NCBI GenBank assembly: GCA_963575645.1
Contig: OY754476.1
Coordinates: forward strand, 8,308,001-8,372,000
DNA from: Xanthostigma xanthostigma
Taxonomy: Eukaryota; Arthropoda; Insecta; Raphidioptera; Raphidiidae
Direction of reading: 5' to 3'
DNA: 64,000 nt
Under the pieces are notes generated by a model. It searched no databases. It was not told where the DNA came from and saw only the letters and a list, made by a program, of their open reading frames with translations. This document shows, in pieces, positions 22,799-32,790 of the stretch. Both the position numbers and the translations under genes were made by a program. Numbering within the stretch: the first letter of the stretch is position 1; each line of letters starts with the position of its first letter.

Positions 22799-23152
22799 AT
22801 CCTAAGTCAGATTTTCTATAAGACTTTTCGCAATAAAATTGATTCTCCTTCGAAAAAAACTACTAAAAAGAGAAAGGTAATTAAATTTTAAAGTTAATTT
22901 GCGAACGGTAACAGAACCGTCACAGTCATGCGCAGGAGCTAAAACGACACTATCGGTTACGGAACACGTTTTAGCTCCTGCGCATGACTGTGGCGGTTCT
23001 GTTACCGTTCGCAAATTGACTTTAAAATTTAATTACCTTTCTCTTTTTAGTAGTTTTTTTCGAAGGAGGATCAATTTTATTGCGAAAAGTCTTATAGGTA
23101 ATCTGACGTAGGCTCCTGCGCATGACTGTGGCGATTCTGTTACCGTTCGCAG
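22799..23152. mobile_element. Large foldback element with extra arm fragment
   Basis: Arms 22799-22949 and 22966-23115 are near-identical reverse complements. They run through GCGAACGGTAACAGAACCGT, TGCGCAGGAGCTAAAACG and AGGTAATTAAATTTTAAAGT. As a result two 70-codon frames on opposite strands translate almost identically, and neither is a gene. Immediately beyond, at 23113-23152, is a further copy of GCTCCTGCGCATGACTGTGG plus CGATTCTGTTACCGTTCGC. A diverged copy is at 55348-55395. Confidence 0.85.
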
Positions 23153-23529
23153 AGAGATTGGAACAGAGCTTTAATTACTTACTAAAACTTTTTATACAGG
23201 TACTTTTATTAAATTGTCACCGACCCGAAAATATAATATTTTTCTCTTTTTACGTGACAGAAAGATGCACTGCAATGCATTTTAGCAATGTTAATCTAAT
23301 TTCATAAATGTACGTTTTCGCTCGGTTTATTTCTGTAAATGTTTTTAATATTTGTTGTTCCTTAATCCTTGCCTTTAGTTGTAAATCAAAATAAAAATTT
23401 TAAGCACAAAATAAAATATTTTGCTCGTGTGTTGTTCCGTGAAAAATGGATAATATTGTAGGTACCTTACATTGATCAACCACCAACAATACAATATGTA
23501 CCAAAATTGGTGTGGAGAACATTACATGA
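23153..23529. other. AT-rich DNA, nothing recognised
   Basis: No coding or repeat signal that I can support. Confidence 0.4.
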
Positions 23530-23838
23530 CTAATATATTATTTCATGTTTTAAAATAAGTTTTAATTTAAAAAATGTCAGTGGAATTTTCCAGAGAACCT
23601 TTATAAAATACTTGACGATAATTTTTTGAAAATCATTGTTCCGATTGGCATCAAAATTAATGTACCTGTAATCCTTTAAAAAGCCATTCAGATCGGTGGA
23701 TTTTTCACAAATTATTGTGAACCATTTGCGTCTATTTAAACATTTAATTGTTTCGAATTTGTTTGAATTACACTGGTTATAGTTGTATAGTGTTTGTATC
23801 AACGAACCTATCTGATTTTGGTTAAAAGTTTTGGACAC
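23530..23838 (-). CDS. Unrecognised 102-codon open frame (weak)
   Basis: An uninterrupted frame rich in Asn, Lys, Ile and Phe, as expected by chance in AT-rich DNA. It contains NRRKWFTIICEKSTDLNGFL and a lysine- and leucine-rich end. No family, signal peptide or splice context was recognised. It is unusually long for its surroundings and outside any palindrome, so it is recorded, but it is probably not a gene. Confidence 0.12.
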   Translation of the reverse strand: MSKTFNQNQIGSLIQTLYNYNQCNSNKFETIKCLNRRKWFTIICEKSTDLNGFLKDYRYINFDANRNNDFQKIIVKYFIKVLWKIPLTFFKLKLILKHEIIY

Positions 23839-24000
23839 TTTTGTGATCTGAATAGGATTTAGGTTCTGTGATCTTGTGCTGTGGTCGATTTTTGTCTGTC
23901 TGAACGGATTTGAGTACAGTTTCTACTATTAGACATCTTATTTCTCGACTAGCTTCTCGATCCGGTTTCGTCAGGGTGCCAATTGGAGTCTATCCAAGTT

Positions 24001-24217
24001 CCGCTACCGGTGCGTTTATACAGCACAATATGAGAACTCTCGCATATAACACGGTAATACATTTAGGCTATCAGATATAGCCACGTTGTGCAGTATAGTC
24101 TATCTGAACTCATTGCAATTACGCGCTTAGTTGGCGATCTTTGTCGATGTATGGGAATAACAGTTTTCCAACGGCTAAGCGGGAAAAATCTTCGAGACTC
24201 GTCACTCGATTCCCGTG
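24001..24217. repeat. Second copy of the 240-bp repeat at 2368-2607
   Basis: From CCGCTACCGGTGCGTTTATA to CACTCGATTCCCG. Unlike the first copy it is not inside the GGGTTCCGTA repeat, so the block is an independent unit or was captured. Confidence 0.7.
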
Positions 24218-24944
24218 ACGCCATACGTCTGGCTAGAAAGCTTCCAAAATACATTATTCTTAACGTGTTAGTGTGTACTCCACGTGACATATGCCTCAGA
24301 GAGTAGAAAATTTTGCTCAATTGCCTAGCCAAGTCATTAAGATGCGATGTCCATTTTGATATGCTGATTTATCGTTAAGCCTAAGAACTTTGTATCTGTA
24401 GACAATTCATATTAAGGGTCTAAAGAGTTTTTGTACTTTCACAGGCATTTTGCGTCCCTAGCTCCGCGAAAGTGGAGGGCCGACTGTAGTAATTTTATAG
24501 GAGTTATGGATACTGCCAACTCGTCCCTGTGTGTGTGTACTTATAGGCAAAAGAAACGCAAAAAGAAGAATGATAAAAGAGGCCAGAAACGATCGTCGTA
24601 TAGGCAAGGGACATAATATCGCATGTTGTCAACAAGATTTTAACAGAAATGTCGTAAAAGAAACAGTATAATAAAAATATAAAATGCTAAGCAAAACATT
24701 GTGAATTATACAGTTCAAATAAAAAAACTCCTATTAAAATAAATCGTCTATAATAATGGGACCAGTTGTTTCTATAATTTGGATTGCGATATTTTTGAAA
24801 TGATGTCTTATCATTTTTTACAAAGTGTACTTTGAGGAGATTTTTTAAATAGAAATGTCCTTGTTTTACTTCTTTAAGCCCGCTACCAACGCTCGTACAC
24901 GTCATTGTATCATTTAAAACCACGCAGCTATTAACCGTTCGTAT
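24218..24944. other. Gene-free stretch
   Basis: A plus-strand frame of 61 codons (24431-24616) with a very basic KKRKKKNDKRGQKRSS segment is present but has no homologue I recognise. Confidence 0.35.
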
Positions 24945-25393
24945 AAAAGTCGCACACGCGAGGCTGGATTTGCCGCTAGATTTGACTATTAGTTTTCTAG
25001 CGCTGCGGTTTTCTTAATTGCTTTATATGTGCTCGCTTCACACGAGACGTTTTTTCAAGCTTGTTTTGTGAATAGATCGGGTGCGTGCGCAGTGACAGTT
25101 CAAATATAAACACAGAGCAAAGCGTGTGTGTTGTCTGACTCTGAGCAAAATGACGCCATGTTGGTTTGTGAGCGTTTGTTCATGTCGCCCACGTGACAAG
25201 ATACTGTTTCCTGATTGGTTCTTTCTTAGAGCAAGCAGAGAACCTAGCAAGAAAAATAGCCCTTCTTCTTATTTAAAAATCTATCTTGTGAGCTGGCAGG
25301 CGAGCCCGCAGTGAAGTCATTTCCAGCCTCGTAACTAGCCTGCCGGCCAGCAGAAGTCCCAGCAGTGTTTCCAGCCTCGTGTGCAGCGGCCTT
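24945..25393 (-). mobile_element. TTAA-type MITE, minus-oriented copy
   Basis: Reading on the minus strand it opens with AAGGCCGCTGCACACGAGGC and runs through the family text (CTGGCCGGCAGGC, CAAGATAGATTTTTAAAT, CACGTGGGCGACATGAACAA, CAACATGGCGTCATTTTG, AACTGTCACTGCGC). It ends in a degraded CCAGCCTCGCGTGTGCGAC. The TTAA at the 25393 end is mutated to TTGA. Confidence 0.8.
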
Positions 25394-25420
25394 GAGTATC
25401 GAAAATTCGAAACAGTTTGT

Positions 25421-25668
25421 TGTCACGTGGGCGACATGAATAAACGCCCACAAACCAACATGGCGTCATTCTGCTCAGAAACAGACAACGGACACGTTTT
25501 ACTCTGTGTTTATATTTGAACTGACACTGCGGGCGCACCAGATCTATCCACAAAACAAGCTTGAAAAGATGTCTCGTGAGCACATAAAGAAAACCAGTGC
25601 TAGAAAACTAGCAGTCAAATCTAGCAAGGAATCTAGCGGCAAACCCAGCCTCGTGTACAGCGGCCTTT
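25421..25668 (+). mobile_element. TTAA-type MITE, plus-oriented 3' half
   Basis: This begins inside the family (GTTGTCACGTGGGCGACATG) and runs to CAGCCTCGTGTACAGCGGCC. With the minus-strand copy next to it, it forms an inverted repeat of about 200-base arms, which explains the mirrored open frames here. Confidence 0.8.
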
Positions 25669-26254
25669 ATGGCGGTAACATTTTCTGTCCAACTTGGCTA
25701 GGCCAGTGCTACGCTACATAAGTGTGAAAAATTTCAAAGTCAAGTGGATTTGGTTCAAAAACAGACTTGCAAAATTTGACCCAAACTGACTGCCTGATTG
25801 ATTGACGTGTGAAGTTGAGTAAAAACTTATTAATACACGCTCTCAATTTTTTTCATTTCTATATCGAAGACAATATAAATCATGAATGTTGTTATTATAA
25901 TATAAAAACAACATTATACTTTTAGCTACTAATCTTCTTTTTCATTTTCCGATTGTGTTTGTTCGTTATTCAATGTAATCTCCGTAATTAAAGTTTTTAT
26001 ATAAATTTACATATGAAAATATTTGGCATGGCAAACATAATTCTATTTATATCAAAAAAACCTTTTAAAGGTAGGTTATGTTGAGAGAGATGCAAACATA
26101 TGCGAAAAACAAACAAACCAAATGAAATGACAATACAAATCTCAAATCCACATTTCTACAAATATCAAATTTTAATGCAAATATAATTATATAAATGCTC
26201 TGTTCTTGTATAATGGTTGGTTAGACGTAATATCGTTGAGCGTCCGTAACCGTC
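25669..26254. other. AT-rich DNA, no gene seen
   Basis: No recognised feature. Confidence 0.4.
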
Positions 26255-26310
26255 GCGACGCATTGTATATAAACGTCTTTGTCATCATAATTCACATCAC
26301 TCATCGGTAG
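26255..26310 (+). promoter_or_regulatory. Candidate TATA plus Inr core promoter
   Basis: TATATAAA at 26266-26273 lies about 31 bases upstream of TCACTC (A at 26299), an Inr-like start. The upstream 40 bases are CG-richer than their surroundings (CGTCCGTAACCGTCGCGACG). Downstream TTTTTATTTGCTTTCAG (26336-26352) looks like a splice acceptor, and an ATG at 26370 opens only ten codons (MFLISVV...). No gene could be built, so this may be a decayed promoter or chance. Confidence 0.3.
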
Positions 26311-26485
26311 TTCACGAAAAAAACTTTTTGTCGAATTTTTATTTGCTTTCAGAAAATCGGGAGTATTAGATGTTCCTGATCTCTGTTGTTGATCGTCTAT
26401 GATTTACAATCTATATCTGGATTCCAGAGTAATTCTAGAATAATATAACAGATACAGAAAAATTAAATGTGCTCTTATATGTTGG

Positions 26486-26661
26486 TTTTAAGGTGATAAC
26501 GTCTTATAAATTGATGAAACACCGGCTGCATGCACGAAAAAGTGTAACGTTCCGAAAAGTGTAACTCATAAAAGTATGCAATTTTTCATCAATGTTTCTT
26601 TATGAAGTTATCACGTAAAACTATCGTCCTTAAACCGACTTTACAGACAACCAATTTTTTT
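26486..26661 (+). mobile_element. GACGTGATAACGTC-family DNA element, copy 2
   Basis: Shares GTGATAACGTCTTATAAATT, CACCGGCTGCATGCACG and TAAACCGACTTTACAGACAA with the copies at 5.9 and 28.9 kb. The middle differs from them. Confidence 0.75.
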
Positions 26662-27469
26662 CAAGATAATTTTAGTGGCAAATTCAGAATGTTGGTGATA
26701 TATTTTGAGCTCTACTCGAAAATTGAAATGATTATGAAAAATAAAAAAATGTATAGATTTTTTTATACTTATGCCTGCGGTTAATTTTAAGATAAGTTTC
26801 GAAAAACGTAAAACATAGTCGTTTTTTTGACGTACAAAAAAGATTTTTTTTATAAACTGTCGTTGGTTAAATTAAATTAACCTAGAAGTCAATTTAGTAC
26901 AAAGCTAGCAAAATAGAAATGATATAAGAATAATTATTGTAATGGGCCCTAACACTCTTTTACTCACAAGAGATAGAGTAAGAAATAATAATTATTCTTC
27001 TAGTTTCTATAATGAATCGACTATACATGCAATATTTACTATACCTACATGATGAGTTTGGCCACAAGACAAAGTGGTGTATGTGTTAAGTAAAAACTAT
27101 AGATTTTGTTGAATAAAAAAAATGTGCTATTTTATTTGTAGGAATTCACAGTACTGTTAAATTTTTGTCGCTTTCTAATAACTTTAACATGATGTTTTTG
27201 TATTATGTTATTAAAATTAACAGCGCTGTTAATTTTAATATTGACCATAGAAAATAACGCCATAATTTAATAATGCGTTAGTTGTATATAATAATAACAC
27301 AAAACATATTGTTGTACATAACTAACAATCAGTTACCCTGCAACGAACCCGCAAAAAAACGTAAATTATTACAGGCGAAGGTTCCGTTATGTATACATAC
27401 GCTGTTTTTCCTTGCGGTCACAGGTATAGGTACTTGTGTAAACTGATCTTCAACCCACTTACTCTATAT
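26662..27469. other. AT-rich DNA, no gene seen
   Basis: Short palindromes only, for example ACAGCGCTGTTAATTTTAA near 27221. Confidence 0.4.
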
Positions 27470-28008
27470 CAGAGGTTCCCAAACTGTTTTGTCTCGTAGA
27501 CCACTTGCCATGTTTTTCGGTTTTGGGTAGACCCCCTGCTTATCTGATATTGATTTTTTGCAAATTCATTAATTTAAAATATATTTTTGACAACCGGTAT
27601 AGTCCTACTCACTTTGAACGATTTAAATTTATTACGGTAGTGAAATGTAGTGTGAAATGTTTAGTTTTATACATTTATTAATTATTAGATTCAAATTAAA
27701 CGAATCAAATTAAAATTTACTTTCTGTTACATAAAATAACTAAGCAAAAAATAAATGCTTTTAGTGTGAGGGATGAACCTGATGCTTTAATAATAAATTT
27801 TCAACATTTGGCATCAATTTAGTTAGATTTAATCTTAAATCTCTTCGGTTAACGATGTCCAGTTTGTTTCTTTTTTTCTTAGGAGATTCACTATCGTTGA
27901 CCCTCATTTTCATTTCATGTACCCCCAATTTTTTTCCCGCTGACATGGACCCCTTGCAAGTTGTTGTCGACCCCTGGGGGTCGATATAGACCACTTTGGG
28001 AATCACTG
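27470..28008 (-). mobile_element. hAT element, internally deleted, 539 bp
   Basis: The ends are CAGAGGTTCCCAAACTG and, inverted, CAGTGATTCCCAAAGTG. A perfect 8-bp duplication CTCTATAT flanks the element (27462-27469 and 28009-28016). The 5' side on the minus strand carries GACCCCCAGGGGTCGACAAC-like text, common in this hAT group. Only the last codons of the transposase remain (next entry), so the element is a deletion derivative of an autonomous copy. Confidence 0.9.
27761..27841 (-). pseudogene. hAT transposase C-terminal remnant
   Basis: Minus-strand codons end in DLRLNLTKLMPNVENLL then KHQVHPSH and stop. This matches the C-terminus of hAT transposases of the ZBED5/FAM200/SCAND3-like type, which end LRLALTxxxPxIxxLxxxxQxHxSH. 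Everything upstream, including DDE residues and the BED finger, is deleted. The frame that continues to 28006 on the minus strand is the fused terminal region, not original coding. Confidence 0.65.
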
Positions 28009-28318
28009 CTCTATATTCATATTATTTTTGTCAACTCAAAAAAGAGTTCCATCTCAATGTATGCATATATTTCAAATGTCATTTTCTAAATTGTATTCTT
28101 ATGTATAAAATCTGTAGTAAGAGGATATTCCTTCAGAACGTAGAGATTTAACAATATTTCTATAATTTAATCACCTTGTAACCAAATCACATTATAGTTC
28201 CATCTATAGAGCTAGGTTGAATATCATATATTATGAAGAACCTATTCGAACCTAGTCGAAAATTTTATATATAATAGGTATACTTAATAATAATAAAAAA
28301 TAAAAAAAAATTGTTGCG

Positions 28319-28389
28319 CGCACCTGACGGCAATCGAACCCGGGCCGGCCGTGTGGTATGCCAGCATCCTACCACTGAGCTACCGATGC
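28319..28389 (-). pseudogene. tRNA-Gly-like pseudogene
   Basis: On the minus strand GCATCGGTAGCTCAGTGGTA plus GGATGC, and GGTTCGATTGC, follow the tRNA-Gly-GCC plan. The acceptor stem GCATCGG/CAGGTGC pairs in six of seven positions including one G-U. The anticodon loop reads ATACCAC, giving ACC, and its stem is broken, as is part of the T stem. A TTTTATTATTATT-like tail follows on the minus strand, suggesting a retroposed or SINE-derived copy. Confidence 0.65.
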
Positions 28390-28788
28390 TTACAAAGAAT
28401 TATTGTTTATATATGGTTATTAATAGTACAATTTCGTGACAATTTTTGTTACATATAGGGAAACGAGTTTACCCCCGTTTTTAAAGAAGTATTCACTTGA
28501 AACATGGAAAATTAAATGAAGTTTTTACTCTTTTTATCCACCCTGTATTATATGTAATGTGAAAAACGTGTCAAGTCATCAGAGTGTATTGGAACAAACC
28601 ATCTCCCTTTAACACAAACCATACAATGGGAATCCTCATTCAATTTGAAATCATGATAGATTATTATATATGAATAAATCATCCGACATCAGTTATATGG
28701 TATGGTGGTGTACATACCATACATTATACGGACATATATATATAGTAGACATAATATACTATATACCAGCTACTGGATGTATATTATA
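28390..28788. other. AT-rich DNA, no gene seen
   Basis: Only short TA-rich palindromes (for example around 28690-28770). Confidence 0.4.
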
Positions 28789-28880
28789 CAGGGTTGCCAA
28801 CTCCTAAAAATGTTTCCCCCCAACCACAAATTAAAATATCCCTAAAAATCTCCTAAAAAAATCGTTTTACTTTGAATTTT

Positions 28881-29079
28881 TTTGACGTGATAACGTCTTA
28901 TAAATTGATGAAACACCGGCTGCATGCACGAACAAGTGTCACGTTCCGAAATGTGTCACGTTCCGCCTGACAGCTACTAAAATTTAGGTTATGTATTATT
29001 AAATATGATATTCGAGCGGAATACGATATCACGTAAAACTATCGTCCGTAAACCGACTTTACAGACAACCAATTTTTTT
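28881..29079 (+). mobile_element. GACGTGATAACGTC-family DNA element, copy 3 (nested)
   Basis: The most complete copy: GACGTGATAACGTCTTATAA, GTCACGTTCCGAAATGTGTC, ATCACGTAAAACTATCGTCC, and ACTTTACAGACAACCAATTT at the end. It lies inside the hAT element. Confidence 0.8.
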
Positions 29080-29158
29080 TATTTCTATTAATTTATTTTA
29101 ATATTTAAGAAGACCGCGCTCGGTCTCCTTATGTAGCAGAGTAGTGAATACCATCGTC

Positions 29159-29263
29159 AAAGCGGCAAACTTTGTTGAAGATAAGTTAACAATAATAAAA
29201 AATGATTGTTCTACAGTTACAATAGTCATTGTTAACTCATCTTCGACAAAGTTTGCCGCTTTG
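29159..29263. repeat. Hairpin inside hAT element
   Basis: AAAGCGGCAAACTTTGTTGA plus AGATAAGTTAACAAT is mirrored by ATTGTTAACTCATCTTCGAC plus AAAGTTTGCCGCTTT, with about 35 bases between. It may be a tiny MITE nested in the hAT element, since flanking GGTCTCC/GGAGACAG words also pair loosely. Confidence 0.7.
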
Positions 29264-29477
29264 GTTATTGAAGGAGACAGAGCGCCACATGTTACTATAA
29301 TACTATATTATTAGAACTTATGTTACTACTTAAGTAAACAGATAGTTAACAATGAGTCGGTTTTGTAATTCATCTAAAATTACCCCTAACATTTTTGGAA
29401 CCCTAAAAAAAACCATTCTACATTTTATACCCCAAATTTAGGGGGAAAAGCCCCAAGTTGGCAACCCTGATATTATA

Positions 29478-29935
29478 TACAAGTGACTAAAGAATCATCG
29501 TTCAGATTGGGTACGTTCGGTTTTGCGCTCAGATTGATCCAAGCATTCTAATGCGTTCAAATTTAACATGTAAAAAATGTAGGGAAGTTCTCATTGATAT
29601 CCCTACTAAACACAAATGTTAAAAAGGGCCATGTTCGGTACAAAATATATTTAAGATCTAAAAGGATGCAACGTTTTCAGTTAATAATTTTTATATTATT
29701 TTAGGTTTAGTGCATTCCTCTAGAAGCGAGCTTTCAGCTGACATGCGTTTTCTATAATTCAGAGCATATTTACGAATCATATGAGACGATAAGTTTCATT
29801 ATTTTGTTTTTACTTACATTCCGGCTACTATTATTTTTTTGTCTCACTTTCGATCTTAGAAGTGCTCCTCCAGCTTCTTCACAACGATATCCAAATCAAC
29901 GTCCTAGCTAAACGCGTTTCCACGCTACCTTAACT
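29478..29935. other. No gene seen
   Basis: No recognised feature. Confidence 0.4.
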
Positions 29936-29939
29936 TTAA

Positions 29940-30377
29940 ACCAAAGCTGCACACGAGGCTAGAAACACTGCTTGGAGTTCTGCTGGCGGTAGGCTGTGTA
30001 CGAAGCTGAAATGACGTCACTGCAGGCTCGCTTGCTAGCTCACAAGATAGGTTTTAAAATTAGAACAGGGGCTATTTTCCTTGCTAAGTCCGCTGGTAGG
30101 TATGAACAAGAACCAATCAGGAAGCAATATCTTGTCACGTGGACGACTTGAACAAACGCCCACAAACGTGGCGCCATTTTGTTCAGAGTCAGACAACAGA
30201 CACGTTTTGCTCTGTGTTTATATTTGAACTGTCACTGCGCGCGCACCAGATTTATTCACAAAACTAGCTTGAAAAGACGTCTCGTGTGAAACGAGCACAT
30301 AACAGCAATGAAAAAAACCAGCGCTAAAAAACTAGTAGGCAAATCAAGCAAGGAATCTAGCTTCGTGTGCAGCGGTC
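29940..30377 (+). mobile_element. TTAA-type MITE, complete, 438 bp
   Basis: Flanked by TTAA on both sides (29936-29939 and 30378-30381). The ends are ACCAAAGCTGCACACGAGGC and CTTCGTGTGCAGCGGTC. It carries the family's internal text (TGACGTCACTGCAGGCTCGC, AGAACAGGGGCTATTTTCC, GAACAAACGCCCACAAACG). TTAA duplication suits a piggyBac-like source, but no transposase is present to confirm it. Confidence 0.8.
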
Positions 30378-30490
30378 TTAATTCATGACTGTCACGCGCG
30401 TGCGATGACGTCACAGACAAAACAAATTCTGCGCGACGAACTCGTACAAACATACTCTACTCGTTGTTAACGCATTATTGGTATCGTGGT
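30378..30490. repeat. Flank shared with 35291-35403
   Basis: From TTAATTCATGACTGTCACGC through GCGATGACGTCACAGACAAA to GTTAACGCATTATTGG, this is nearly identical to the right flank of the TTAA MITE at 34861-35290. The left flanks of the two MITEs do not match. Confidence 0.75.
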
Positions 30491-30687
30491 TATTATACCG
30501 ATTCAAATCTGACGGTATTTTGTAACACAAGATAGTTCGACCGGACGAATAGACAGATTCACGCAAAAAATTGTTACACTTTTAACAATTTATGTCGCCA
30601 ATTGTACTTTTTCCAAATACAGTGAGTCCAACCTCTGTTGCACAGCGGATATCTCATGTTCTCTTCTGCGCAAATTACGACTGTAAA

Positions 30688-31271
30688 TACCATAGATATA
30701 TATTAAAAGATAGCGGATGCCTATCCTTGAGCATTGTGCGGAATGGTTCCAATTAGAAGCCATATGGAAGCCATTTTGTACGTGGAAAACGCCGTAAAAA
30801 GCGCGCAAGAATAAAAAAGATTAAATATTCTATAATATGATGTTAATGGAAAAACAATAAAACTCGCAGTAAATAGTGATATTTCACTCCAAAACCTATT
30901 TTTACATTGAAACGTTTCAAAAATTACAAAATTGAGCATAAATATAATATTAAAGCTCAGAACATTTTACATTGTCAGATTGGCATCAATGCTTGTCAAC
31001 CTTGATGCCAAATTGACAATGTAAAATGTTCTAAGCTTTTACATTATATTTATGCTCAATTTTGTAATTTTTGAAACGTTTCAGTATAAAAATAGGTTTA
31101 TCACTGCTTACTGTGAGTTTTGTCGTTTTTCTCAATAAAATCATGTTATAAAATAATTAATATTTTTGAATCTCGCGCGCTTTTTACGGCGTTTTCCACG
31201 TACAAAATGGCTTCTAAAAGGTACAGGAGGCGCTAGTGTATCCGCAATGTATTAAATATATATCTATGGTA
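30688..31271. mobile_element. Very large foldback, arms about 290 bp
   Basis: Arms 30688-30992 and 31000-31271 are inverted copies. They share CCATAGATATATATT, AAGCCATTTTGTACGTGGAA, ACGCCGTAAAAAGCGCGC, AAACGTTTCAAAAATTACAA and TTACATTGTCA. The tip is GGCATCAATGCTTGTCAACC TTGATGCC. Short frames on the minus strand within it are arm sequence, not genes. The size suggests a Foldback- or MULE-like element, class undetermined. Confidence 0.85.
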
Positions 31272-32788
31272 AATACTGATTAATTATTATCTTACGGGAT
31301 CTGAAAGTACTACAGGTTTCACGCATGGAAGTATTAAGTTGTTTTGTGGTTTTACAACTGTCTAACTCTAGAGCCAAACAAAAACGAGGTATTTCAATTA
31401 ATACTGAATTTCAACAACATATATTAATTTGCCTATTCATCTCTATTGCTGTCATCATACTCATAGTTGTCAACTATCATTCGATCGGATTTAAATATTA
31501 CATTATTGCCGGGGTGACATTAAATACATACATATACGAATTGTAAATATTAAATGTGCTTTATTATGTATGTAACGATATTGTGTTGACATCCAAATGA
31601 CCGTAGAACATTTTATATGCATGTAATATTGAATGAAGTAATTATATAAAACAATAGAAACATAAACAATTGCATTAATTCCGATTCTGTAGTAAAACAA
31701 TGAGTTCGCCATATTATACTTAATGCGTGTCTGTATGTAAACAGGATGGCGACTGCGGCTTTAAACCATGAAACTTTTAACATGGAAAATCACGATTTCC
31801 CAATTTCCAGCTTTCCTAATTATTTTAGGCAAAAAAACCTTCAGATAAAAGTTTTAGGACATAAAATTCTGAATCCAAAGCAATACTCAAAATCAAGTTT
31901 GCATGAATTGTAACGGTAGAAATCAAATATGAAAATATCGAAATTCATCGATGAAATAGGTCTCGATAGGCATGGAACAGATTGAATAATCGCTAATCTT
32001 TCATCAATTATGTAAATTATCGTTGACCGTTTCTTGTTTCAATAAATTTCACAATTTTAACCCTGACAATAAACTGACAAAAAGATTAGAAATTATTCAG
32101 AAAGATAAGACCTCACCAATTTGTTTAAATTCCATGGCTATCACTATCTATTTCTGAAGTCGTTTTCGACTTTTTCGTATTTATTTTCTGCTGTTATAAA
32201 GCATAAAAATTATTTTTTTTTATTGATTTTATATGTCAAAATCCATAATATATCACCGACAGTCGTAATCACACATGCTGTTTAAAAAAGATATCAACCG
32301 CATATAAAAGTATAGACGCTCAACAATTCAAGTCGTTGACACTTATTTCTTGTCAACAAAATCGGGCGGGACCGCTAGTCTTATATATAGATAGATAGAT
32401 ATAACTCGAACTCCGAACTTTTTGTGTGTATGATTGACAATATTATTATGAAAATGTTGTACAAATATCATTTATCATCTACATTTTGTATTCATTATAA
32501 TCCAAACACGATTAAATTGGTTTATCTATTGTATTCAATGCGACGTACGTACCTACGTATTTGTATATACGTACGTATAGTATGTAGGTATATTTACAAA
32601 TTAACTAGGGTACTATGTACAATGTGCATTATATGTAGGTACAATTATACAGATTGTTTAAAAATGACATCGACAGACTAATTGCTTTCAAGAAAAAAAT
32701 TTTAATAATTTTTTTTTTCATATTTTCACAAATGAATACTGTACTGTTTCTTTTTTTTGTCGATACTTACAACAGTTTTGACTGTATA
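31272..32788. other. Gene-free stretch with Helitron scar and GATA run
   Basis: GGGCGGGACCGCTAG at 32363-32377 is a bare Helitron family A 3' end. TAGATAGATAGATATA follows at 32387. Remaining sequence is AT-rich. A plus frame at 31325-31546 contains a hydrophobic run (ILICLFISIAVIILIVVNYH) but no recognisable family. Confidence 0.45.
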
Positions 32789-32790
32789 TA

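Larger units (their letters stand above)
28789..29469. mobile_element. hAT element, 681 bp, with nested insertions
   Basis: Ends are CAGGGTTGCCAACT and, inverted on the right, AGTTGGCAACCCTG. A perfect 8-bp duplication ATATTATA lies at 28781-28788 and 29470-29477. Subterminal CCTAAAAATCTCCTAAAAA and TAGGGGGAAAAGCCCC are typical of short hAT derivatives. Two other repeats sit inside it, so it is older than they are. Confidence 0.9.

Noticed and set aside
22802..23111. Two 70-codon frames on opposite strands with matching protein
   Set aside because: Mirror translation of the foldback arms.
28319..28389. Functional tRNA-Gly gene
   Set aside because: The anticodon would be ACC, not used for eukaryotic tRNA-Gly, and the anticodon and T stems are broken.
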